A DNA stretch of 56,018 nt from an uncultured Verrucomicrobiota bacterium. GTDB lineage: Bacteria > Verrucomicrobiota > Verrucomicrobiia > Verrucomicrobiales > Verrucomicrobiaceae. The stretch is taken from positions 1 through 56,018 of the forward strand of contig CAINGK010000217.1 of the NCBI GenBank assembly GCA_903848465.1. Reading direction: 5' to 3'. The first letter of the stretch is position 1, and each line of letters starts with the position of its first letter. The position numbers and the translations under genes are program-made. Of this stretch, positions 50,398-56,018 are shown in pieces. Below the pieces are notes generated by a model. That model ran no database searches and was not told the origin of the DNA. It saw only the letters and a program-made list of their open reading frames with translations.

Positions 50398-51357
50398 TCA
50401 TTTCAGCGCGGCATCCGCCACGCCATCGGCTTTGCGGTACAGACTCGTTGGGATGAGCATCTGCGGCGGCAGTTCTTCGCCTTTCGAGTAGCGCATAAAG
50501 GCACGCACCACCTCCGCGCCCATCTTGTCTGGGAACTGAATGGGGTCGGCGTAGATTTTGCCGTCTTTGATCGCCTGCTTGCCTTCGGGCTGGCCATCGA
50601 AGCCGATGATCATGACCTTGCCAACCTTACCCGCTTTTTCCACAGCGCCGCGTGCGCCGAGAGCGCCGGGGTCATTGATGGCAAAGATGCCGACGAGATC
50701 TGGCTGCGCCTGTAGCATGTCCTCGGTGGCCTTGTAGCCCTTGTCATTCGCGCCGCCGCAGTCGAGCTCGCTCACGATTTCGATCTTCTTTGCCGCCGTG
50801 GCGTTGTGCGCGGCCAGCACTTCTTTGAAACCTTTCACGCGCAGGATGCAGGACTCCACCTGCTTCATGTCGAGCACGCCGATCTTCCCGCCCTGCCCTT
50901 TGAGCGCCTCGATCATCGCCTCCGCTGCCATCTTGCCACCGCCGAAGTTGTCCGTGGCTACTTGCGTGGCGATCTTCACGCCGGGCTCGTTGCAGGGCAC
51001 ATCCACCGTGAACACTGGAATGGCCGCTGCATTGGCCTCCTGGATCACCGTCACAATCGCTTTGGAATCCGTCGGGCTCAGCACGATGGCGGCCACGTCC
51101 TTCACGATGAAGTCTTTGATCTGATTGCTCTGCCGCGCCACATCACCGTCCGCGCTCACGACGAGCGTGTCGTAGCCATGCATCTTCGCCTCGGCGATGA
51201 TGCTGTCGCCGATCACCTTGAAGAAAGGGTTCTGCAAAGACAGCAACGACACCGCGATGGTGCCACGCGATGCCGCGTGTGGGTCAGCCGTCTTGCCGCA
51301 GGCGGCAAGCAGGACGGTGCAGGCAAGAAGGAGGTGGCGGAAATTCATGATCTGCAT
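50398..51357 (-). CDS. Periplasmic sugar-binding lipoprotein (RbsB-like)
   Basis: 319 residues; a second ATG three codons in is an alternative start. The lipoprotein signal ends at lipobox L-A-A-C20. The mature part is a type I periplasmic-binding protein (peripla_BP_4): IAVSLLSLQNPFFKVIGDSI, AIVLSPTDSKAIVTVIQEA, IPVFTVDVPC, VATDNFGGGKMAAEAMIEAL and IFAINDPGALGARGAVEKAG are all typical of ribose/galactose-type binders. No ABC ATPase or permease is adjacent, so it is an orphan here and either uses a distant transporter or senses sugar. It lies 33 bases after the beta-lactamase/NamZ gene. Confidence 0.88.
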   Translation of the reverse strand: MQIMNFRHLLLACTVLLAACGKTADPHAASRGTIAVSLLSLQNPFFKVIGDSIIAEAKMHGYDTLVVSADGDVARQSNQIKDFIVKDVAAIVLSPTDSKAIVTVIQEANAAAIPVFTVDVPCNEPGVKIATQVATDNFGGGKMAAEAMIEALKGQGGKIGVLDMKQVESCILRVKGFKEVLAAHNATAAKKIEIVSELDCGGANDKGYKATEDMLQAQPDLVGIFAINDPGALGARGAVEKAGKVGKVMIIGFDGQPEGKQAIKDGKIYADPIQFPDKMGAEVVRAFMRYSKGEELPPQMLIPTSLYRKADGVADAALK

Positions 51358-51390
51358 GCTAGCACAGACACTCCCTGGGCGTGCAAGTGC

Positions 51391-53652
51391 TCAATAGCGG
51401 AGGAATTCTTTGCGTCTCGCCGCAAACGCCTGCGTCTCCTGCTCCCAGTCTGTCACCACTTTCTTCCACGCGTCGCCATCGCGTATGGCCTTCACACTGG
51501 CCGTACGATTGAGCAGCGTGTCCACCAGCGCGAGCTTGAACTCCTTGGGGTAAAGTCGCTGGAAGGTGCAGGCGATGGCGATGCCCACCTCGACAGGCCG
51601 CAATGCTGCACGGTCGGTGATCGCCATGCGCACGCCGCCGCAGGCCTCGCCTTTGAACACACTGGCCGTGGGAGTGAAGCGCAGCGGTGTGAACTGCACT
51701 CCGGCGAGGCCAAGTTTGTTCAATTCATACGATAGCCGCAGATCATCCACATAGGGCGCACCGAGCACTTCAAACGGGGTGTCCGTGCCGCGCCCCACGC
51801 TGATGCTGAACTCCAGCAGGCCGATACCAGGATACAGCAGCGCAGCGCCCAAGGAGCGCATGTTCGGCGAGGGATTGATCCACGGGAGGCCGGTTTGATC
51901 CAACAGCAGGCCGCGCTGCCAGCCTTCGACTGGGATCACGTGCAAGTCGCAGTCGATGTGGCGCTCGGCGTTCAACATGGCGGCGAGTTCGCCGGCGGTC
52001 ATGCCGTGGCGCAGCGGGATGGCGTGCGTGGCGGTGGGTTTTTCGGCATCGATGACGGCGGGGCCTTCCACCTGGATGCCGCCGATGGGGTTCACGCGAT
52101 CCAGCACGTAGAAGGTCTTCTTCGCCTTCGCTGCTGCTTCCATGCACAAGCGCATGGTACCGATGTAGGTGTAAAAGCGGCAGCCGATGTCCTGGATGTC
52201 GAAGACCAGGGCATCTACGTCAGCGAGTTGTTCCGGCGTCGGCGCGCGCTGCTCGCCAAACAAACTCAGCACGGGCAGGCCGGTCTTCTTGTCCGTGGTG
52301 TTGCTGATTTTTTCCTGATCGAGTTCACCGCGAATGCCGTGCTCGGGGCTGAAGAGTTTCACCAGCTTCACCTCGGGTGCATTGGCGAGAAGATCGATCG
52401 TGCTAAGCCGCTGCGCGTCGATGCCCGTTTGATTGGTGATCAGGCCGAGGCGCTTGCCCTGTAAATCCGCAAACTTTCGCCGCACGAGTACGTCGATGCC
52501 GTTCAAGACGGTAGGCACTTCAGTCTCAGCACGCGGCCAGGGCGGGCCGTTGGCAGGCGTGAGCTTCACACACTGTGCCGCTGCGGTGCCGATAGCTTCA
52601 TACAAATCACGCACGCTGCCCTTGCCATGCGGGTGCAAGCGCGAACTCATGAAGATGACGAAGGTCTTTGACTGCGGTTCGATCCACAAACTCGTGCCGG
52701 TGAATCCCGTGTGGCCAAAGGACCCCAGCGGAAACACTTTGCCACGCGGCCTGCTGAAAGCCGAGTCGATGTCCCAGCCGAGGCCACGCCGCTCAAACAC
52801 CGTCGCCACCGTCTGCGGTCTTGTCATGAGTCCAACTGAGCCCGGCTTCAAGACATCAGCGCCATCCTGGAGAATCATCCGCGCATACTTCGCCAGATCC
52901 CCCGCTGTCGTGAAGAGTCCCGCATGGCCGGTGACCCCGCCCATCTTACGCGAGGTGGGGTCATGCACGACACCTCGCAGCATCACGCCGTCTTCATCTT
53001 TCTCCGTTGGCGCGATGCGTGGCTTCCAATCCTGCGGTGGTAGGAAACGTGTGGAGTCCATGTGCAGCGGCTCAAACACATGTTTCGCCGCAAACTCATT
53101 CAAGCCCACACCGCTCACGCGCCGCACGATCTCGCCGAGCAGGATGAAATTGATGTCCGAGTAGCGGAAAAAGCGATCAGGCAGCCCATCCGACTCGGAT
53201 GCTATGGCGCGCTCGATTCCCGCTGTATATCCCGTCCATTCCGGCTCCTTGGGAATGCCTGCTTTCAAGCCTGAGGTGTGCGTCAGCAGATGGCGCACCG
53301 TGATGCCCCCGCGAAACTCCGGCAAGTAGCGCCGCACCTCGGCCTCCAGCTCGATCTTTCCCTGCTCCATCAGGAGCAGCACACACGGCAGTGTCGCCAC
53401 CACCTTCGTCAGGGATGCCGCATCAAACACCGTGTCCTCCGTCATCGCCTCCTTCGCGGGCAGCAGCGCACGCTGACCGGTCGCCAAGGTCATCTTCTGC
53501 ACACCCGTTTCAAACCAAAGCACCGCACCCACTGGATTCCCCTTGGCCACGGCTTTAGTGACCACTGCACGCAGAGAGTCAAACTCGTCCGCGTGTGCGA
53601 AGGAGCAGAGAAGGAGAACAGTGAGCGAGCGCAGCATGAAAAAATTCATCAT
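51391..53652 (-). CDS. Fusion of class C beta-lactamase-like hydrolase and NamZ (DUF1343) exo-N-acetylmuramidase
   Basis: 753 residues, two domains. After a signal peptide (hydrophobic run LTVLLLCSFAHA) the first 360 residues are a serine hydrolase with S80-L-T-K83, Y164-S-D166 and a late FGHTGFTG. From about residue 385 the chain is DUF1343/NamZ: GIDVLVRRKFADLQGKRLGL, ITNQTGID, LFSPEHGIRGELDQE, DALVFDIQDIGCRFYTYIG and FYVLDRVNPIGG. NamZ of Bacillus subtilis releases terminal MurNAc from peptidoglycan fragments. The fusion would join muropeptide cleavage (amidase, esterase or DD-peptidase) with MurNAc release in the periplasm. It is upstream of the sugar-binding and SGNH genes on the same strand. 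Confidence 0.88.
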   Translation of the reverse strand: MMNFFMLRSLTVLLLCSFAHADEFDSLRAVVTKAVAKGNPVGAVLWFETGVQKMTLATGQRALLPAKEAMTEDTVFDAASLTKVVATLPCVLLLMEQGKIELEAEVRRYLPEFRGGITVRHLLTHTSGLKAGIPKEPEWTGYTAGIERAIASESDGLPDRFFRYSDINFILLGEIVRRVSGVGLNEFAAKHVFEPLHMDSTRFLPPQDWKPRIAPTEKDEDGVMLRGVVHDPTSRKMGGVTGHAGLFTTAGDLAKYARMILQDGADVLKPGSVGLMTRPQTVATVFERRGLGWDIDSAFSRPRGKVFPLGSFGHTGFTGTSLWIEPQSKTFVIFMSSRLHPHGKGSVRDLYEAIGTAAAQCVKLTPANGPPWPRAETEVPTVLNGIDVLVRRKFADLQGKRLGLITNQTGIDAQRLSTIDLLANAPEVKLVKLFSPEHGIRGELDQEKISNTTDKKTGLPVLSLFGEQRAPTPEQLADVDALVFDIQDIGCRFYTYIGTMRLCMEAAAKAKKTFYVLDRVNPIGGIQVEGPAVIDAEKPTATHAIPLRHGMTAGELAAMLNAERHIDCDLHVIPVEGWQRGLLLDQTGLPWINPSPNMRSLGAALLYPGIGLLEFSISVGRGTDTPFEVLGAPYVDDLRLSYELNKLGLAGVQFTPLRFTPTASVFKGEACGGVRMAITDRAALRPVEVGIAIACTFQRLYPKEFKLALVDTLLNRTASVKAIRDGDAWKKVVTDWEQETQAFAARRKEFLRY

Positions 53653-53718
53653 GCCAGAAACGCGGCTTGGGTGCCTATTTCTTTTTCTTCTTCGCTGGAG
53701 ATTTGCAGGCAGATGCTA

Positions 53719-54174
53719 CTACCGCAGATCAAACAGATAAAGCAGGGCCGCATAGCCGCTGGGCAAAGCGTCGGGTTGAGCCTCCAACTCCTGCCCGTAC
53801 TTGCAGGCCATCTTCACGAAGTAGTGCGCATGAAACAACGCCTCGACCAGAGGCCGCGTGTGATGCAGCCAGTTCTCGTTGTGTGACAGCTCGAACTTTT
53901 TATTCGTGCCCTCGCGCACGATCTGCATGAACCAAGCGTTGAGTGGTCGCTCTGGCAGCAAGCTTTGCAGCAGCTCAACGGCTTCCTGGGTCAGCTCCTG
54001 CACATAATAGACCTTCAGCGATTGATGGTAGAAGCGATAGATTCCATCCTCGATTCCCCAGTGACGCTCCATTTTTTCAAGAAGCGCGCGGAGTTCCTCT
54101 GCCTTCTCTTTTAGCCGGGCCAGGAGACGGCCACGCATAGCGTCCTCAGCCTTATGTCGGTCGTGAACATTCAT
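53719..54174 (-). CDS. Conserved hypothetical protein
   Basis: 151 residues from the ATG at 54174 (the frame extends 9 codons further to an ATG at 54201). Not recognised. It is soluble, helical and charged at the N-terminus (RLKEKAEELRALLEKMERHW), with a central GIYRFYHQSLKVYYVQELTQ and a His-rich region LSHNENWLHHTRPLVEALFHAHYF. GC content is like the host genes to its left, unlike the cluster to its right. It is 56 bases downstream of the zinc-finger gene and could be read with it. Confidence 0.6.
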   Translation of the reverse strand: MNVHDRHKAEDAMRGRLLARLKEKAEELRALLEKMERHWGIEDGIYRFYHQSLKVYYVQELTQEAVELLQSLLPERPLNAWFMQIVREGTNKKFELSHNENWLHHTRPLVEALFHAHYFVKMACKYGQELEAQPDALPSGYAALLYLFDLR

Positions 54175-54230
54175 TGCGGTGTGTGGAGATTTTGAAACCA
54201 CAGCCGAGGGTTTTGCAGTAGCTTGTGCGA

Positions 54231-54479
54231 TTAAAGCGCTGGTTCGTGCCTGCCTTTGTTGACGCCAATCGGATGATGTTGGCAGAGTGATGAAGTCAGA
54301 CTGGAAATGGTGGGAGCACTGCTGCCACAGTGTTTGCAGGCGTATTTGGGCTTTTCAGCTCCCTCATACAAGACGTGTTTGCCTTTGTTCGCTCCTAACG
54401 GATGGCGTTGGCAGGTTGAAGAAGTTAGACTGGCGATATTGGAAGCTTTGGTTCCACAATACTTACAATAGCAGGACAT
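54231..54479 (-). CDS. Duplicated zinc-finger-like miniprotein
   Basis: 82 residues from the ATG at 54479 (a TTG at 54509 in frame abuts the upstream stop and is less likely). Two nearly identical units follow the pattern C-x2-C-x14-C-x2-H-x8-H: C5, C8, C23, H26, H35 and C48, C51, C66, H69, H78. Each contains S-L-T-S-S, a H-P-x-G motif and N-K-G-K/R-H. Each unit could bind one zinc ion. The DNA also shows the duplication (tgcctttgtt near 54254 and near 54379). Similar short proteins occur sporadically in bacteria without known function. It is the third gene of the low-GC cluster. Confidence 0.7.
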   Translation of the reverse strand: MSCYCKYCGTKASNIASLTSSTCQRHPLGANKGKHVLYEGAEKPKYACKHCGSSAPTISSLTSSLCQHHPIGVNKGRHEPAL

Positions 54480-54505
54480 GGTGAGTTCGGCGAGTGATTC
54501 AGCAT

Positions 54506-55150
54506 TCAAGCCTTGGCAGCGACCCTCTTGAGCTGGATACCATTAGCTTGGGCGAATAAAACAAGCTCATCCAAGAGTCTATTCGTTTCTTCTTCGCTAG
54601 CAAGTCGCCCCATATCAAAGCATTTTCCATATATTCCTTTTGCTGCATATTCTGCAGGAAGTTCACCGGAGTTTACAATAAAAGTTTTCATTGCTTCTTT
54701 GGATTCAGTAAAAGAAAATGCTACATTTTGTGGTCCTGAGACTATAAATCCAACTTTGGTTGACGATAACTCAGGTGCGAGATAGTGGGCAACATTTGAT
54801 TTAACCAAATATTCATCTTCGGCGCAGAACCATCCAGAATCGCTGATTAGTATAACAGAAAATCTCAACGACGTTTTATCGTCCTCGCCCTCCGGCCTAA
54901 AGTAAAACTCGTAAAAAACCATGTTCAGCCAATCCCAGGCACAGTTATCAAGTTTGCCTTTTTCTTCTCTTGGGCTCACATTGCTGAAATAAGGTATGCC
55001 ACCTCGGTATGACAATCCAAACTGTTTACCAATATAATTCACTGCATCCAGAACTATGCGTTGGTAGTCGTGTAGCAGTCTGTAAGCTTTACGGACATCG
55101 AGTAAAGCTTGGTCAATTTTAGAGGCAGATGGAATTATTGAAGGATTCAT
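54506..55150 (-). CDS. Unknown 214-residue protein in low-GC cluster
   Basis: 214 residues from the ATG at 55150 (the frame extends 13 codons further, overlapping the upstream gene). Not recognised with confidence. A helical N-terminal part (ALLDVRKAYRLLHDYQRIVL) is followed by FSNVSPREEKGKLDNCAWDW, strands (LRFSVILISDSGWFC) and a C-terminal helix (ETNRLLDELVLFAQANGI). No membrane segment or known catalytic motif. It is soluble and probably cytoplasmic. It starts 10 bases after the nuclease-like gene stop and is followed by the zinc-finger gene. GC content is visibly below the window average. Confidence 0.65.
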   Translation of the reverse strand: MNPSIIPSASKIDQALLDVRKAYRLLHDYQRIVLDAVNYIGKQFGLSYRGGIPYFSNVSPREEKGKLDNCAWDWLNMVFYEFYFRPEGEDDKTSLRFSVILISDSGWFCAEDEYLVKSNVAHYLAPELSSTKVGFIVSGPQNVAFSFTESKEAMKTFIVNSGELPAEYAAKGIYGKCFDMGRLASEEETNRLLDELVLFAQANGIQLKRVAAKA

Positions 55151-55160
55151 GGTGACAGTA

Positions 55161-55835
55161 TTATTTTCTGCGTAGCTGAAATAGTCCAAGACAAGAAATG
55201 ATTAACGGACTTAGGCGATGCTTTTCAAAGTTGAAATCTGAAAACCACTGCCCGGTTGAAAACCCATGCCAAGCAAATAAGTCAATCAAATGAGTAATGG
55301 TTCGAGCGCAGGCGTACGTCTGAGAAGATTTATATTGTATGCCCTCCATTTCTTTCTTCATACGCTTACATTCTGCCAGTAAATGCTCCCATTTACACAT
55401 ATGCACAGTACAGCTTCTATTGATGAAAGGCACCTCCTCGTCTTTTTTGCGATTACCTACGCCGCCCAAGGCAATCATCCTTACCGGAATTTTTTCTTCA
55501 CCAAATTCATTGGCATAGGCAGTCACTTCTTTTTCCCACTGGTCTGGGTCTTGCATATCAGCATCTCTCCGCTTTGCTTCAACAATCAGATCAAAGTTGG
55601 CAAAACGTATGAATAGATCTGGAATAACTCGATTAGTATTAACTGTTCCCTTTGGATTCCAATTAGGAAAAGGCTCTACGCTCAATGGTTCACCGGCGTG
55701 CTTCGGCAAACAGTCAGTGTAATAACAAGCATTCGAGAGAATCTTCCAGAAAACTTCAGACGGTAGATGTAACAGGTGGGTGAAAACTGATGCAGTCAGC
55801 GAGTCTTCACAATGGTTGATGAATTTTCCAAGCAT
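55161..55835 (-). CDS. Predicted PD-(D/E)XK nuclease-fold protein
   Basis: 224 residues. The motif P72-D73-L-F-I-R-F-A-N-F-D-L-I-V-E86-A-K88 is the beta-hairpin signature of PD-(D/E)XK nucleases (metal-binding Asp and Glu with catalytic Lys), followed by a helix containing QWEKEVTAYANEF. An upstream Glu near the N-terminus (E10 or E27) could complete the site. A long AT-rich C-terminal region is mostly helical with ACARTITHLIDLFAWHGFS. This fold is common in restriction, recombination and phage-defence enzymes. It is the first gene of the minus-strand low-GC cluster and lies beside an IS256-family element. The fold call is motif-based. Confidence 0.6.
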   Translation of the reverse strand: MLGKFINHCEDSLTASVFTHLLHLPSEVFWKILSNACYYTDCLPKHAGEPLSVEPFPNWNPKGTVNTNRVIPDLFIRFANFDLIVEAKRRDADMQDPDQWEKEVTAYANEFGEEKIPVRMIALGGVGNRKKDEEVPFINRSCTVHMCKWEHLLAECKRMKKEMEGIQYKSSQTYACARTITHLIDLFAWHGFSTGQWFSDFNFEKHRLSPLIISCLGLFQLRRK

Positions 55836-55867
55836 GGCGAGTACGTAGTATTGGGTAACAAACTAGT

Positions 55868-56018
55868 CAATCTGTAAAATGGCGGCGCAAATTTTATTCT
55901 GTAAAAGTGGCGATCAGGTTTGGGATGGTTCAGCGGAGTTCATGTTGAGGTAAATTTTGCCGGTGCTCCACTCATCGCTTTGCTCGCAGAGCAGGGCGGA
56001 GACGAGGCGCAGGAGGGA
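55868..56018 (-). mobile_element. 3' end of an IS256-family insertion sequence
   Basis: The end of an IS whose main part lies beyond the right edge. It contains the last 34 codons of the transposase (55914-56018) and about 45 bases of non-coding DNA. Within this tail the sequence ctgtaaaa occurs twice on the plus strand (55872-55879 and 55900-55907), each followed by tggcg, suggesting the terminal inverted repeat plus an internal copy. The exact outer end near 55870 is inferred. Confidence 0.6.
55914..56018 (-). CDS. IS256-family transposase, C-terminal fragment
   Basis: Open from the window edge to a TGA (55914-55916 on the complement), giving 34 residues that begin SLLRLVSALLCEQSDEWSTG and continue KIYLNMN. 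The pattern R-L-V-S-A-x-L-x-E-x-S-x-E-W-x-T-G-K-x-Y-L is the usual C-terminus of IS256 (MULE-superfamily) DDE transposases. Truncated by the window, so intactness cannot be judged. Its position directly upstream of the low-GC cluster suggests that the element took part in its arrival. Confidence 0.7.
   Translation of the reverse strand, partial: SLLRLVSALLCEQSDEWSTGKIYLNMNSAEPSQT

Noticed and set aside
1..56018. CRISPR arrays, tRNA and rRNA genes
   Set aside because: No regularly spaced repeats and no tRNA cloverleaf or rRNA-like stretch was found when reading the gaps between genes.

Overview
The window is high-GC bacterial DNA and most likely comes from the Verrucomicrobia (a Prosthecobacter- or Verrucomicrobium-like member of the Planctomycetes-Verrucomicrobia group). 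Evidence for this is the set of DUF1549/DUF1553, DUF1552 and DUF1587/1592/1588/1585 secreted proteins, many twin-arginine signal peptides on sugar-metabolism proteins, SMP-30/gluconolactonase paralogs, an orphan pseudopilin, and GC-rich coding with dense antisense ORF shadows. The assignment rests on gene content only. No rRNA, tRNA or CRISPR array was seen.

Layout. 0-0.6 kb: the end of an ISL3-type insertion sequence that has cut an M50 membrane protease. 0.6-3.7 kb: SulP anion transporter, Smr-domain protein and two small membrane-anchored proteins. 3.8-7.2 kb: housekeeping genes tig (trigger factor) and rpsA, each followed by a clear intrinsic terminator. 7.3-16.9 kb: secreted serine hydrolases, a three-gene minus-strand operon (beta-propeller, GH99-like protein, TIM-barrel isomerase), a solitary DUF1549/1553 protein and a GHL10 glycosidase-like protein. 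16.9-23.3 kb: a tightly overlapping SMP-30 / DUF1552 / DUF1592-group / HMA-like / alpha-beta hydrolase run. 23.3-27.9 kb: HlyD lipoprotein, ABC ATPase and ABC-2 permease (an efflux pump), then a PQQ-type propeller carrying EF-hands.

27.9-30.2 kb holds an ECF sigma / anti-sigma / secreted-protein operon and a LysM lipoprotein. 30.4-33.9 kb is a sugar cluster: a 3-epimerase-like enzyme, a Tat-exported Gfo/Idh/MocA oxidoreductase and a Tat-exported SMP-30 protein. 34-40 kb contains tcdA, an operon of a Tat-exported Mn-type superoxide dismutase with a membrane protein and a rhodanese, an OmpA-domain protein, a polytopic membrane protein and a HAD phosphatase. 40.1-40.8 kb is rplU-rpmA. 40.9-45.3 kb is sulfate assimilation (cysH, TSUP exporter, cysD, cysN) with a PIN/antitoxin pair inserted between cysD and cysN.

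45.3-49.5 kb holds a DUF4424-like protein, an intergenic inverted-repeat element, a CarF/TMEM189-type plasmalogen desaturase, a DUF5685 protein with isoprenoid-synthase-like Asp motifs and a very Cys-rich tail, a GreA/B-like factor and a pseudopilin. 49.5-53.7 kb is an operon of a beta-lactamase/NamZ (DUF1343) fusion, a sugar-binding lipoprotein and an SGNH hydrolase. The right end (54.2-55.8 kb) is a low-GC cluster with a predicted PD-(D/E)XK nuclease, an unknown 214-aa protein and a duplicated zinc-finger miniprotein. It lies next to a truncated IS256-family transposase and is the best candidate for an undescribed, probably defence-like, mobile module.
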